Source: Acidobacteria bacterium Mor1 (GTDB lineage Bacteria > Acidobacteriota > Polarisedimenticolia > Polarisedimenticolales > Polarisedimenticolaceae). Taken from it: DNA of 64,000 bases. The notes under the pieces are model-generated. The model did no database searches. It was not told where the DNA came from and saw only the letters and a list, made by a program, of their open reading frames with translations. The position numbers and the translations under genes were made by a program. Position 1 is the stretch's first letter, and the number at the start of each line of letters is the position of its first letter. Shown here in pieces: positions 53,601 to 61,278 of this stretch. Where the stretch lies: the NCBI GenBank assembly GCA_001664505.1, contig CP011806.1, positions 1,967,443-2,031,442 of the forward strand, written 5' to 3'.

Positions 53601-53916
53601 ATGGAACCGCTGGGACGGCCTGGACTACACCGAGAACTACGCATCGAACTTCAGCGAGAGCGTCACCCTGGACTACGTGGTGCTCTACAGCGAAGACAAC
53701 GGCGCCACCTGGGCCTACGTCCAGAACGGAGCCGCGGCGGTGCCGGGAGAGCGGCCGACCGGCTCGATGCCGACCACCACCGCGACCGCCCTGTCCTGGT
53801 CGGTGCCGGCCTCGAAGTTCCCCCAGGGAAGCTACGTGATCCGTATCGAGGCCTATCGCCGCGGCCTCGACCTGCACTACGCCTATCACCAGCGTAAGGT
53901 CTACATCAAACGATGA
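50608..53916 (+). CDS. giant PilV-like prepilin (1102 residues)
   Basis: A prepilin with a 14-residue leader, cut after Gly14, and the helix SGLTLAEVLVSLGILAMAML: Glu at +5 is present (G|LTLAE). Normal PilV-type minor pilins have 150-250 residues; here about 1000 more follow, beta-rich and Asp/Asn/Gly/Tyr/Trp-rich, with no transmembrane segment. The C-terminal end (SSISLTWQSEW, DYVVLYSEDNGATWAYVQNG, SYVIRIEAYRRG) has the look of a fibronectin or Ig-like module. It is probably assembled at a pilus or pseudopilus tip as an adhesin. The start is ATG 50608; GTG 50605 overlaps the previous stop. Confidence 0.82.
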   Translation: MRNVRIDSRNPQSGLTLAEVLVSLGILAMAMLAVSVFISASFHQTRHNADKDFAVQKSIAILEELKSIVEINDGQDVTLLDDYDDGISYNNVLTVQDGVTHPAHAASGNLANGTGWQYERQVSVQKFASLQANDVRLVNVKVFGWVEGERVLLAETAGVIRTIADNYPPTQVYDVYLLAMENVPGWWVYMANLVPFVGTAIQDLQARNPGLEFRTHWIRTLAYGRDEEYLPYFNVGSDSNADIDLAYFYPSTMPSGSAVDTYYVPDSLRGRANVDGSIINGYDATDNPAPYALADHFNHAMRLPQERDLFDARVLSGVEDSGAPTFRLLLEDMFTNPHDYTNAIIINVHGELFPFPPLRNYSDPAKDPTTHPEVRVVTHPERLRYDNDEDIQLRVYSYLTDPAASTDRLSVPISVLLEGVNASDVSVASIEGGFDGSAYYRETDSTDDGGNDMYHELTTVSGGTLVRLHNSPLKTPCPGGNCNLGGLDPSKRLYNLDYIPTPLDSGTGSFSRDLRHSGDSTKNTARWIINIDRDGLGDDRRWDFQTRIDDDLTTGTMYPSPDKPANLSETYVWRGDDTWSFGDGTKDEPGHVPLTERFQIMGDPRHNPYADLYEAYDLTNNPLGTGYNRYFDDFHDGSGNFANDSDYWPGFAVKNDGDSRNDLWQSRIEIDMNRAFQTLRQAVTRSNSLWTTMTGFSYYYVGIGNEIGYDSANGFANSIPVSRKPFDGGSGSRNEMSITTAQSGGVKYIKENTTNGWWGLNWLGELYPDTAYTGWSTKGNLATGTGSQRYIRVRRDAITDNLPAGTTFENAQRRTQQEGCTTFFSVGASNSKFHHTFSGGDGDLQSDGQEIADRFNFGIPDTVSANRPFYFNLNGSGGVPDNYLDSMYVGSSSLTASELAEFYDHPSSGVTTSALLGVDGPGEDMGFIVVNGIAQTVQTGSAFMSRWSVLTMLQSFMVGGLYSGSERIVQVPQTELLTPNELTDLDDPSSISLTWQSEWNRWDGLDYTENYASNFSESVTLDYVVLYSEDNGATWAYVQNGAAAVPGERPTGSMPTTTATALSWSVPASKFPQGSYVIRIEAYRRGLDLHYAYHQRKVYIKR

Positions 53917-54941
53917 CGAAGTCTGCCCACCGTTCCGCATCGCGCGACCAACGAGGCATCACCCTGCCGGAAATGCTGGTGGTGACCGCGCTCCTGAGCG
54001 TGATCGGCATCCTCTTCTTCCAGCTGTTCACCGGCACGGCCAAGACCTCGATGATGCTGGAGTCCCGCGCCGACCTGAACACCCTGGGACAGCGCTCGGT
54101 CAACGAGCTGCGCAGCCAGCTGATGCAGTCCCGGCTCGTGCTCGAGGGAGACGCCGTCGGCCAGAGCTACCTGACCGCGGCGACCCTCGACAGCAGCACC
54201 CCGGTGCTGACCGGCACCAAGCTGCCGAGTATCGACTCCACGGGAACGATCGAGCCGGAGACCAGCGGCAGCGATCTGGTGGGTAACTCGATCCTGTTGG
54301 TTCGCCAGCACGATCCGGTGGAGATCTCGATCGACCACGACGCCGACTCGAGCACGGCGAACATCGACTTTCTCGCCGACACCTACACGTTCCAGTACTT
54401 CTACCTGACCCAGCGCAGCGGCCGGGACTTCGGCAGCACCGGGAGCTACCTGGATCTGGTGCGGACCGAGAGTGCGACCTACGCCGACTACTTCCAGCTC
54501 AGCGGACTGACCGCGGCGGTCCGGGCGCAACTGCACACCGCCCTGATCGCCCAGGACATCGATTGGGCCTGGGACCCGGGCGAGTCGGCGAGCAGCGCCT
54601 TCTACGCGTTGACCACCGCCGGCGGCCTGACCGGCCCCAACAGCGGCCACAAGATCGATCTCAGCTCGCCGGAGTCCATGCTTCCGGAGTTTGCCGGCGG
54701 CCGGATCACCGGCAACATGACCTACTCGGTGGCCCGCAACAACGTGATGGTCAGCAGCGGCTACCTACCGAGCCACAAGCTGGCTTATCCCAACGGCGAA
54801 TTCCCCAGCGGCTTCGAGGTGCTGATCGTCGGGCCGTCGGGCTCCCGGCGGGTATTCATCCGGCTGGCGCTGATGTCCGACCAGGCGAATCAGATCCTGG
54901 GACACGCCAACGAGATCGTGATCGCCAGCTCCGACTTCTGA
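53913..54941 (+). CDS. PilW-like prepilin
   Basis: A 342-residue prepilin with a 15-residue leader, cut after Gly15, and the class III-type motif RGITLPEMLVVTALLSVIGI (Glu at +5). The large beta-rich C-terminal domain matches the PilW family size. Its start overlaps the stop of the giant prepilin (ATGA at 53913-53916). No pilus motor, secretin or prepilin peptidase gene is nearby, so they must be elsewhere. Confidence 0.85.
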   Translation: MTKSAHRSASRDQRGITLPEMLVVTALLSVIGILFFQLFTGTAKTSMMLESRADLNTLGQRSVNELRSQLMQSRLVLEGDAVGQSYLTAATLDSSTPVLTGTKLPSIDSTGTIEPETSGSDLVGNSILLVRQHDPVEISIDHDADSSTANIDFLADTYTFQYFYLTQRSGRDFGSTGSYLDLVRTESATYADYFQLSGLTAAVRAQLHTALIAQDIDWAWDPGESASSAFYALTTAGGLTGPNSGHKIDLSSPESMLPEFAGGRITGNMTYSVARNNVMVSSGYLPSHKLAYPNGEFPSGFEVLIVGPSGSRRVFIRLALMSDQANQILGHANEIVIASSDF

Positions 54942-54954
54942 CCGGTCGCGCCGC

Positions 54955-56526
54955 TCAGTACCAGGCGCGCTGGTTGGTCTCGGCGTGATAGAGCGCCAGA
55001 TCCGCCCAACGCCTCGCTTGCTCTTCGGGCACGTGGGGCACCGTCATCGATCCCGACGCCAACCGGATGTTGAGGTGGGTCAGCCCCGCCCGCCGCTGCC
55101 CCGGGGTCTGCCGGAACCCGACTTGCTGCACCTTGAACAGCGGAAACACCCGGACCCGCCGTCCGATGAACCCGACCCGCACGTAGCCGAACTCTCCATC
55201 CACACCGTAGCCCCAGCGGGACCAGCGCAACCGGGTCAGCCCGTAGGCCAGCCCGTAGAGCAACGGGACGGCCGCCGCGAACAGCCAGTGGGCAAAGATG
55301 GTCGGAGGCAACGTCAACAGCAGGATCGGCGGCGTCCAGCCGAAGAGCAGCACCCTGGAGATGAAGCGGCGGCGATCGGGCCGGGAGTATGCCGCCGGGC
55401 CCGCGCCGGCATCGACGAACTCCCGGGTCATCGCATCGGCCTCGGCGGGCTCGAGGGCGGGAACGATGAAGGAGGTCTGCGGCACCGGCATACCCGATGA
55501 GTCCACCTGCTGGCTGCCGGACCCGGTAACCTCGAGCTTCAGGTTGGCGATGCCCAGGAGGCGCGCCACGGCATTCTCGCGCCGGACCAGCGCCTGGATC
55601 TTGTGGCGTTTGAGAGCCACTTCGTGCCGGTTGAGCAGCCCGGCGCTGCGCCGATAGGTTTCGCCGCTTCGCTCGAGGCGATATCCGTAGTAGCGGAACA
55701 GCGCTCCGGCCATCGACAGCAGCGGCAGCACCAGCAGCCCGCCGGACACGCCGGCCAGGAGGGCCAGCCGCCCGAACAGGCCCCCGTCCCGGACGCCACG
55801 GACGATGCGCTGGATCAGATCCTCGAACAGCGGAAACCAGATATCGTCGCCGACGCTGAAGATCGCCCCGAGGATCAGCGCGACCCAGACCAGACCGCTG
55901 GAGGTCAACCCGTAGCGGGCGATCTGCCCCGGAGTGCGCTGGATCAGGAGTTCCGGCGACGGGGGGGAAACCGCTTTGACCGCAGAGTCGCCGGGGCCTC
56001 CGTCGGCGGCGGACCCCTCAGCGGGAACGTCGGACGGGACCGCCGGCGAGGCCGCGGCGGCCTCGGCCAGCATCGCCGTGCGCAACGCGTCGGCTCGCTC
56101 CCTGCGGATCCCCCCGAGCTTGACCTCCTTGCTGGCGCTCCCCGCGGTGTCGACCCCCAGAACCGCGAGCCCCAGCGGCCGCATGTAAAACGGTTCCTGG
56201 ATCGAGATGTTCTGCACGCGCTTGAAGTCGATGGTCAGGCGTTCGTGCTGAATCACCCCCTGCCGGACAAGGAGCTGCCCCCGGGACACCTTGTACTGGA
56301 AGCGCAGGTAGCCGAGGAACGCCCAGACCAGCAAGATCAGGCCCAGCGGAATCAGGGCCAGGAGCAGCCAGGTCCAACGCAGCTTTTCGACCGTGGCGAA
56401 CACGGCGACCAGGGGCAGCAATGCCTGGAGCCCCTGGGTCAGGATCCCTTTCAGGAACCTTCCGATGTTGAGCAGGATCGCCGTCGGCGATGTGCGCTGC
56501 CAATCCTGCTCGGGCAGGTCGATCAA
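54955..56526 (-). CDS. PH-domain (bPH2/DUF304) membrane protein, YdbT-like
   Basis: A 523-residue inner-membrane protein with two or three bPH2 (DUF304) domains separated by pairs of membrane helices (LLPLVAVFATVEKL; LILGAIFSVGDDIWF; LLVLPLLSMAGAL). Motifs such as RGQLLVRQGVIQHERLTIDFKRVQNISI and RHKIQALVRR are typical. It begins at TTG 56526, overlapping the stop of the upstream PH gene (TTGA), the arrangement of Bacillus ydbS-ydbT. Proposed roles include lipid binding or stress resistance to antimicrobial peptides. Function not shown here. Confidence 0.8.
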   Translation of the reverse strand: MIDLPEQDWQRTSPTAILLNIGRFLKGILTQGLQALLPLVAVFATVEKLRWTWLLLALIPLGLILLVWAFLGYLRFQYKVSRGQLLVRQGVIQHERLTIDFKRVQNISIQEPFYMRPLGLAVLGVDTAGSASKEVKLGGIRRERADALRTAMLAEAAAASPAVPSDVPAEGSAADGGPGDSAVKAVSPPSPELLIQRTPGQIARYGLTSSGLVWVALILGAIFSVGDDIWFPLFEDLIQRIVRGVRDGGLFGRLALLAGVSGGLLVLPLLSMAGALFRYYGYRLERSGETYRRSAGLLNRHEVALKRHKIQALVRRENAVARLLGIANLKLEVTGSGSQQVDSSGMPVPQTSFIVPALEPAEADAMTREFVDAGAGPAAYSRPDRRRFISRVLLFGWTPPILLLTLPPTIFAHWLFAAAVPLLYGLAYGLTRLRWSRWGYGVDGEFGYVRVGFIGRRVRVFPLFKVQQVGFRQTPGQRRAGLTHLNIRLASGSMTVPHVPEEQARRWADLALYHAETNQRAWY

Positions 56527-57071
56527 CTGCGTTCCTCGAGCCGGCCGGTGACGTAGTCCCGCAACTCGGTGGCACGCTCGGCGGTCAGGCCGTCGATCTG
56601 GAGATCGACGCCGGACGCGCCGGCGGTGTAGAGCTTGAGCGAAGCCAGCCCGTAGCGCCGCTGAAGCGGACCCGACGAGACCTCGGCATGTTGCAGTCGG
56701 TTGAGGGGGAGCAACACCGTCTTGCGAAAGATCACCCCGTTGCGATACGCGATGTCGTGCTCCCGCAGGGCGTAGCCGGCGAGCCGCGCACGCCGCACCG
56801 AGAAATAGAGCGGGGCCGAGGCGATCAGGCAGCCCAGCAGCAAAATACCGCCCAGGATCAGCGGGATGGCGCCGACCAGGATCTTGCCCTTGATGTAGAG
56901 CGCTCCCGAGATGATGCTGCCGCCGATCAACGGGACCGCCAGAACGGCAAGGGTGATCAGAAGCCCCTGGACCATCACCTCCCGGGGGAAGTTCGGCGCC
57001 ATCGGCTCGAACTCGATATCCACCGCCCTGGGTAACTCCTCGGCGGGGATCTGTACGTTGCTGAAGCTCAT
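56523..57071 (-). CDS. PH-domain (bPH2/DUF304) membrane protein, YdbS-like
   Basis: A 182-residue protein with an N-terminal acidic stretch, two membrane helices (residues about 30-60 and 70-95) and a bPH2 domain (RRARLAGYALREHDIAYRNGV, LPLNRLQHAEVSSGPLQRRYG). It forms a translationally coupled pair with the YdbT-like gene that follows. Confidence 0.82.
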   Translation of the reverse strand: MSFSNVQIPAEELPRAVDIEFEPMAPNFPREVMVQGLLITLAVLAVPLIGGSIISGALYIKGKILVGAIPLILGGILLLGCLIASAPLYFSVRRARLAGYALREHDIAYRNGVIFRKTVLLPLNRLQHAEVSSGPLQRRYGLASLKLYTAGASGVDLQIDGLTAERATELRDYVTGRLEERS

Positions 57072-57320
57072 ATTTCGGCCAACCCCTTGAGACTACGCGA
57101 GAAGCATACTTGAGGTTCCCTGGCGCGGCGCGGCTCCGGGTGCTACGTTCGATGTGTCTAGTGAAGCCGGATTCACCGGCCCGCGGCGTACAACAGGGTC
57201 CCTCGAGGATCACGCCGCCAAGAAACTCCCCTCCCTGACTCTGTTGTTTAGGTAGGCGACGCCGTACGCTCCCGCTCCGTACACGGTCGAGCGCGTGCCG
57301 CCGAAGAAAGCACTCTCTGT
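57072..57320 (+). promoter_or_regulatory. structured 5' leader of the DEAD-box helicase gene
   Basis: The 249-bp gap includes an 11-bp stem (57190-57200 with 57237-57247; one G-U) enclosing 36 nt, with a smaller 5-bp stem GCCGG/CCGGC at 57166-57180 before it. Helicases of this class are often controlled by folded leaders. A GAAAG-type ribosome binding site is near ATG 57321. Confidence 0.5.
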
Positions 57321-58709
57321 ATGTCCGAAACCCGCACCGAACCCCAGAACGGGTTCGCCTCATTCGAGTTCGATCCGCGCCTCGAGCGCGCCATTGCCGA
57401 CGCCGGTTTTGCCGAGCCCCGGCCGATTCAGAAACAGACCATCCCCGCCGCCCTCGACGGACAGGACGTCCTGGGCCTGGCCCAGACCGGCACCGGCAAG
57501 ACCGCGGCCTTCGCCCTGCCCCTGCTGGACTACGTCCTCGAGAGCCGGGAGCGCCAGCCGAGCGCCCTGATCGTTGCGCCGACCCGCGAACTCGCGACCC
57601 AGATCGCCGAGGAGATTCGCAGGCTGGCCAAGTACACCCGCATCCAGGTGGCGACCCTCTTCGGTGGAGTCTCCCTGGGCTCGCAGCGCACCGCGTTGCG
57701 CCGCAACCCCGAGATCCTCGTGGCCTGCCCCGGCCGGTTGCTGGACCTCTACCGCCAGGGTGACGTGCGCCTCGACCGCATCGAGACCCTGGTGCTCGAC
57801 GAAGCGGACCACATGTTCGACATGGGCTTCCTGCCGGACATCCGCAAGATCCTGGAGGCACTGCCCGAGGACCGCCAGAACCTGCTGTTCTCGGCGACGA
57901 TGCCTCCCGAGATCCGCAAGCTGGCCAAGGGGCTGCTCTACAAGCCTCATGTGGTGGAGCTCGAGTCGACCCGGCCTGTCTCGACCATCGACCACGCGCT
58001 CTACCCGGTGGACCCCGGGCGCAAGATGCAGCTGCTCGAGAAGGTGCTCGGCGACGGGGACTGCACGTCCGCAATCGTCTTCACCCGCACCAAGCATCGG
58101 GCCAAACGTCTGGCGCAACAGCTGAGTCGTTCCGGCCATCGGGCGGTGGCACTCCAGGGCAACATGTCCCAGAACGCCCGTACCCGGGCCATGGACGGAT
58201 TTCGCAAGAAAGAGTTCGACGTGCTGGTCGCCACCGACATCGCGGCCCGCGGCATCGACATCGAGCAGGTTTCCCACGTCGTCAACTTCGACATGCCGAC
58301 CACTCCCGAGGGCTACACCCACCGCATCGGGCGCACCGGCCGTGCCGAACGCCAGGGCCGGGCCTACACCTTCGTGTCCGGCGAAGACCGGGAGATGATT
58401 CGTGCGGTGGAGCGTCGCATCGGCGCGATGATCCCGCGGCTCAGCGTCGAGGGGATCACCGGCGAGCTGCCGGCGGATCGGGAGCAACCCAGGCGGCGGC
58501 CTTCCGACCGTCCCGCATCCTCGCGGCCGCGGCGGCGGCGTCGGCGCCCCGCCGGCTCGAGGCCGAGGAGCCAGTCGGGAAACGCGTCCAAGCCGGGCCG
58601 CAGCGCAGGGGGATCCCGGTCGAAAGCGAGCGGAACCGCTGCCGGTGGCTCGCGAAAGTCGGGGAACGCCAAGAACAACGGCCGGAGGCGGCGGCGCGCC
58701 GCCAGCTGA
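57321..58709 (+). CDS. DEAD-box RNA helicase (RhlE-like)
   Basis: A 462-residue superfamily 2 helicase. Q motif RPIQKQTIP, Walker A AQTGTGKT (54-61), PTRELA, Walker B DEAD (160-163), SAT (191-193), ATDIAARGID and HRIGRTGRAERQG are all intact, giving a complete RecA pair. The C-terminal 75 residues are an Arg/Ser/Gly-rich basic tail (RRRRRRPAGSRPRSQSGN) for RNA binding. The likely role is RNA unwinding in ribosome assembly or mRNA decay. Confidence 0.95.
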   Translation: MSETRTEPQNGFASFEFDPRLERAIADAGFAEPRPIQKQTIPAALDGQDVLGLAQTGTGKTAAFALPLLDYVLESRERQPSALIVAPTRELATQIAEEIRRLAKYTRIQVATLFGGVSLGSQRTALRRNPEILVACPGRLLDLYRQGDVRLDRIETLVLDEADHMFDMGFLPDIRKILEALPEDRQNLLFSATMPPEIRKLAKGLLYKPHVVELESTRPVSTIDHALYPVDPGRKMQLLEKVLGDGDCTSAIVFTRTKHRAKRLAQQLSRSGHRAVALQGNMSQNARTRAMDGFRKKEFDVLVATDIAARGIDIEQVSHVVNFDMPTTPEGYTHRIGRTGRAERQGRAYTFVSGEDREMIRAVERRIGAMIPRLSVEGITGELPADREQPRRRPSDRPASSRPRRRRRRPAGSRPRSQSGNASKPGRSAGGSRSKASGTAAGGSRKSGNAKNNGRRRRRAAS

Positions 58710-58720
58710 CCCGGCGGGCG

Positions 58721-60163
58721 CTACATCACCGGAACGTCGAAGACCGCCACGCGGCCCTGCCCCTCGTGGTTGAGCTGCACCCACAGACGGTACAGGCCGG
58801 CCTCGGGGAATCCGTAGGGGAACTGCACCTGCTCCCGGGCCGTGCCCTCGCTGCCGCGAGGGTCCCGGCTGTCGACCTGGGTGGTTCCACCCGGGTAGAT
58901 CTCGGCGAACACGTCGGCGTCGGCCCGCATGACCGTCAGCCGTCCCGGTTCCCCTTCGACCGGAGCGGCCGCGACGACCGCCCCCTCCGGATCCAGTAGC
59001 TCGAAGGTCAACGGGTAGAACTCACCGGCGATCAGCGAGCGCGACTGCGGCAGGACCCACCGCACCCGGTAACCCTCGCCGGCGTCGGCGGTCAACTCGT
59101 CGAGCCGGGTCGAGCCGAAGGGAGCACTCTGGACCCCGGTTGCTTCCCTCGACCGCACCCGCCCGTCGGCAACCTCGAAGGACTCGGTCACCGTCAAAAC
59201 TTCCCCGCTTTCCCGGGTCACCTGACCGAATACCCGGTACTCCCCCCTGACCGGAGGTTCGAACCGGAAGCGGAAGGCGCTCGGCCCGGACTTCTCGGGG
59301 TTGATGTGCCAGAAGTGGTCGGCGTCGGGATAGCGCACGATCGTCATGTGCATCATGTGCCCGCGTGCCGGGACGATTCCCAGTTCGCGCTGCCCGCCGT
59401 CCCCGCCGAGGGTCAGTACGGCCTCGACCGGCCGGCCGGCGGCTACCGGCCCCAGCGTTCTCAGGCTGCCGACGATCCTTCGACTGTCGGCGACTTCGTA
59501 CAGGGCGTGGACCTGCGACCAGTAGTTGCCGATGAAGGCCAGGATGACGGTGAACGCGGCGCCTCCCAGGGCGCCCCAGATGCGTCCGCGGCGGATGTCG
59601 ACCGGCGACGGCACTCCCGCGGACTCGAGACGGTGGGCGTTGCGCCCCATGCTGCCCAGGATCAGGAACCCGCTGAAAAACAGGAACGTGAGCATGCCGA
59701 TCAACGTGCCCGCCAGCCCGGGCTCGATGGTCTTCGGCGCCGGGATCTGGGCCGGCGCGGCCACACTCAACGTGCCCACTCCTCGAACACCCTCGAGGCG
59801 CGCCTGGAGCCGCCAGACCCCGGTGACCATCAAGGGCACCGGAGCGGTGAAGAACGCGGGATCGACCTCCGAGGGGACGCCGTCGACCCAGGGTGCCGCG
59901 TGCTGCTCTCCCTGGGGCGGCACCGCCCGAATCTGAACCGAGATCTGTTCGTCGGCGGCGCGATCCTGGATGCGGACCTGCACCTCCGCCTCTCCGGGGA
60001 TCGCCTCGGGCATGTGAGCGATCAGCAGAATGTCGTAGGGACCGGCGAGATCCTGAACGAAGACGTGCGGGCTGTTGAGATGCGCTCCGGCAGGCAGTGC
60101 CGACAAGAGAAGCAGCGCCATCAGGGCGGCTGCCGACCATGCCCTGCGCGTCCACCCGGTCAT
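58721..60163 (-). CDS. exported membrane protein with metal-handling-like domains
   Basis: A 480-residue protein: signal peptide (residues 1-27), an extracytoplasmic beta domain (HLNSPHVFVQDLAGPYDILL), two membrane helices (about 160-180 and 205-225), and a C-terminal periplasmic region. The block MHMTIVRYPDADHFWHINPE resembles the Met/His-rich repeat of copper-operon proteins (HLxVVxxDLxxFxHxHP); FPYGFPEAGLYRLWVQ is FixH/YtkA-like. It starts at ATG 60163, overlapping the previous stop (ATGA), and is last of four overlapping genes. Confidence 0.7.
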   Translation of the reverse strand: MTGWTRRAWSAAALMALLLLSALPAGAHLNSPHVFVQDLAGPYDILLIAHMPEAIPGEAEVQVRIQDRAADEQISVQIRAVPPQGEQHAAPWVDGVPSEVDPAFFTAPVPLMVTGVWRLQARLEGVRGVGTLSVAAPAQIPAPKTIEPGLAGTLIGMLTFLFFSGFLILGSMGRNAHRLESAGVPSPVDIRRGRIWGALGGAAFTVILAFIGNYWSQVHALYEVADSRRIVGSLRTLGPVAAGRPVEAVLTLGGDGGQRELGIVPARGHMMHMTIVRYPDADHFWHINPEKSGPSAFRFRFEPPVRGEYRVFGQVTRESGEVLTVTESFEVADGRVRSREATGVQSAPFGSTRLDELTADAGEGYRVRWVLPQSRSLIAGEFYPLTFELLDPEGAVVAAAPVEGEPGRLTVMRADADVFAEIYPGGTTQVDSRDPRGSEGTAREQVQFPYGFPEAGLYRLWVQLNHEGQGRVAVFDVPVM

Positions 60164-61278
60164 CGAGCCACCCGTCGCATCCAGTCCCCGGCGTAGGTCG
60201 CGAGCCAGGCCAGGAGGGACGCCGCGAAGATCGCGATGATGAAAGACAGAATCGAACCCAGATCGAAGTCGACCAAAGGCACCGCCCGTGGCTCGCGGTC
60301 GAAGGCGCTGGCCGGTACATGGCCGGCGAGCAGCCGGTTGGCGCCCAGGGGGGAAACGACGATCCCGGAAGAGATCCAGTTGGCCACGTTGAACGTGATC
60401 ACGAAGGCCAGCCCGGCGCGCAGCGAGCTCCGCACCCGCTGCTTCAGCGAAGCGGTGGCCATCCAGGCCAGAGCGAGGCCGGGAATGAACAGCAGCATCG
60501 GAAACAGCGGCGGGAAGAAGTGTTCGACCTCGTGGTAGACCGGCCCGAACTGCGGGGTGGCGGGGAACAGCTGAAAGACCTGCATCAGCGTCAGCATCAG
60601 CATCACGTAGAGCGCGCCGCTGACCGCGGCGGCCCAGCGCCAGCGCAGGTAGCGTTGGATCAACACCATGGCGAAGGGGAAGGTCGTCGCCGAAGAGATG
60701 ACGAACGCCTTGGCCCGCACCGCCAGCGGCCCGTAGTACGGGTCGACCGCGATGGTCAGATGGGCCAGGAACAGGCCCCAGATCAGCAGCACCGGCAGCC
60801 GGTAGCGGTTGGTGCCCAACTCGCGCTGTTCGTTGTGGTAGCGAGCCACGACCATGAACTGGCCGAAGTAGAAAATCGTGATGCCCCAGGCCAGGAGCGC
60901 GTGGGGCGGCGAGAACACCGAGACGTCGAGGCCGTAGACCCGGTGCCACCAGTCGTCGAAGACGATGGCGGTCAGCTGCAGGAACATGCCCCAGAGGGTG
61001 ACGAACGCCCCCGATGGGCCGCGGAACCCGAGGACCTTCAGCGCCGGAGAGTTCTTGTTCTTGCCGAATGTGAAGCTCAAGACCAGGCCGCTGGCGTAGA
61101 TGAACGCGATGATCAACGAGATGTAGATCACCACGTGGGGCAGGGTCCAGGTCGAGTCCCGGCCGATGCAGCGATGCCACTGGATATCCCACTGCCAGCC
61201 GAGCAGCATGGCCAGGCAGGAGGCGACGGCACAGGCCACCGGCACCGGGACTCCCCACGAACTCCGCGGTGTCGTCAC
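60160..61278 (-). CDS. polytopic membrane protein of unknown function
   Basis: A 372-residue inner-membrane protein with about nine or ten helices and several His/Trp residues in or near membrane segments (WDIQWHRC, TLPHVVIY, FDDWWHRVYG, SPPHALLAWG, YHEVEHFFPP). These could coordinate heme or copper, but no family is recognised. Start GTG 61278 overlaps the peroxidase stop (GTGA), and the stop overlaps the next start. Confidence 0.6.
   Translation of the reverse strand: MTTPRSSWGVPVPVACAVASCLAMLLGWQWDIQWHRCIGRDSTWTLPHVVIYISLIIAFIYASGLVLSFTFGKNKNSPALKVLGFRGPSGAFVTLWGMFLQLTAIVFDDWWHRVYGLDVSVFSPPHALLAWGITIFYFGQFMVVARYHNEQRELGTNRYRLPVLLIWGLFLAHLTIAVDPYYGPLAVRAKAFVISSATTFPFAMVLIQRYLRWRWAAAVSGALYVMLMLTLMQVFQLFPATPQFGPVYHEVEHFFPPLFPMLLFIPGLALAWMATASLKQRVRSSLRAGLAFVITFNVANWISSGIVVSPLGANRLLAGHVPASAFDREPRAVPLVDFDLGSILSFIIAIFAASLLAWLATYAGDWMRRVAR

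Noticed and set aside
51679-53940. 753-residue minus-strand open frame opposite the giant prepilin
   Set aside because: It is Val/Gly/Ala/Asp-biased and has no domain; the plus-strand prepilin is supported by its signal and operon context.
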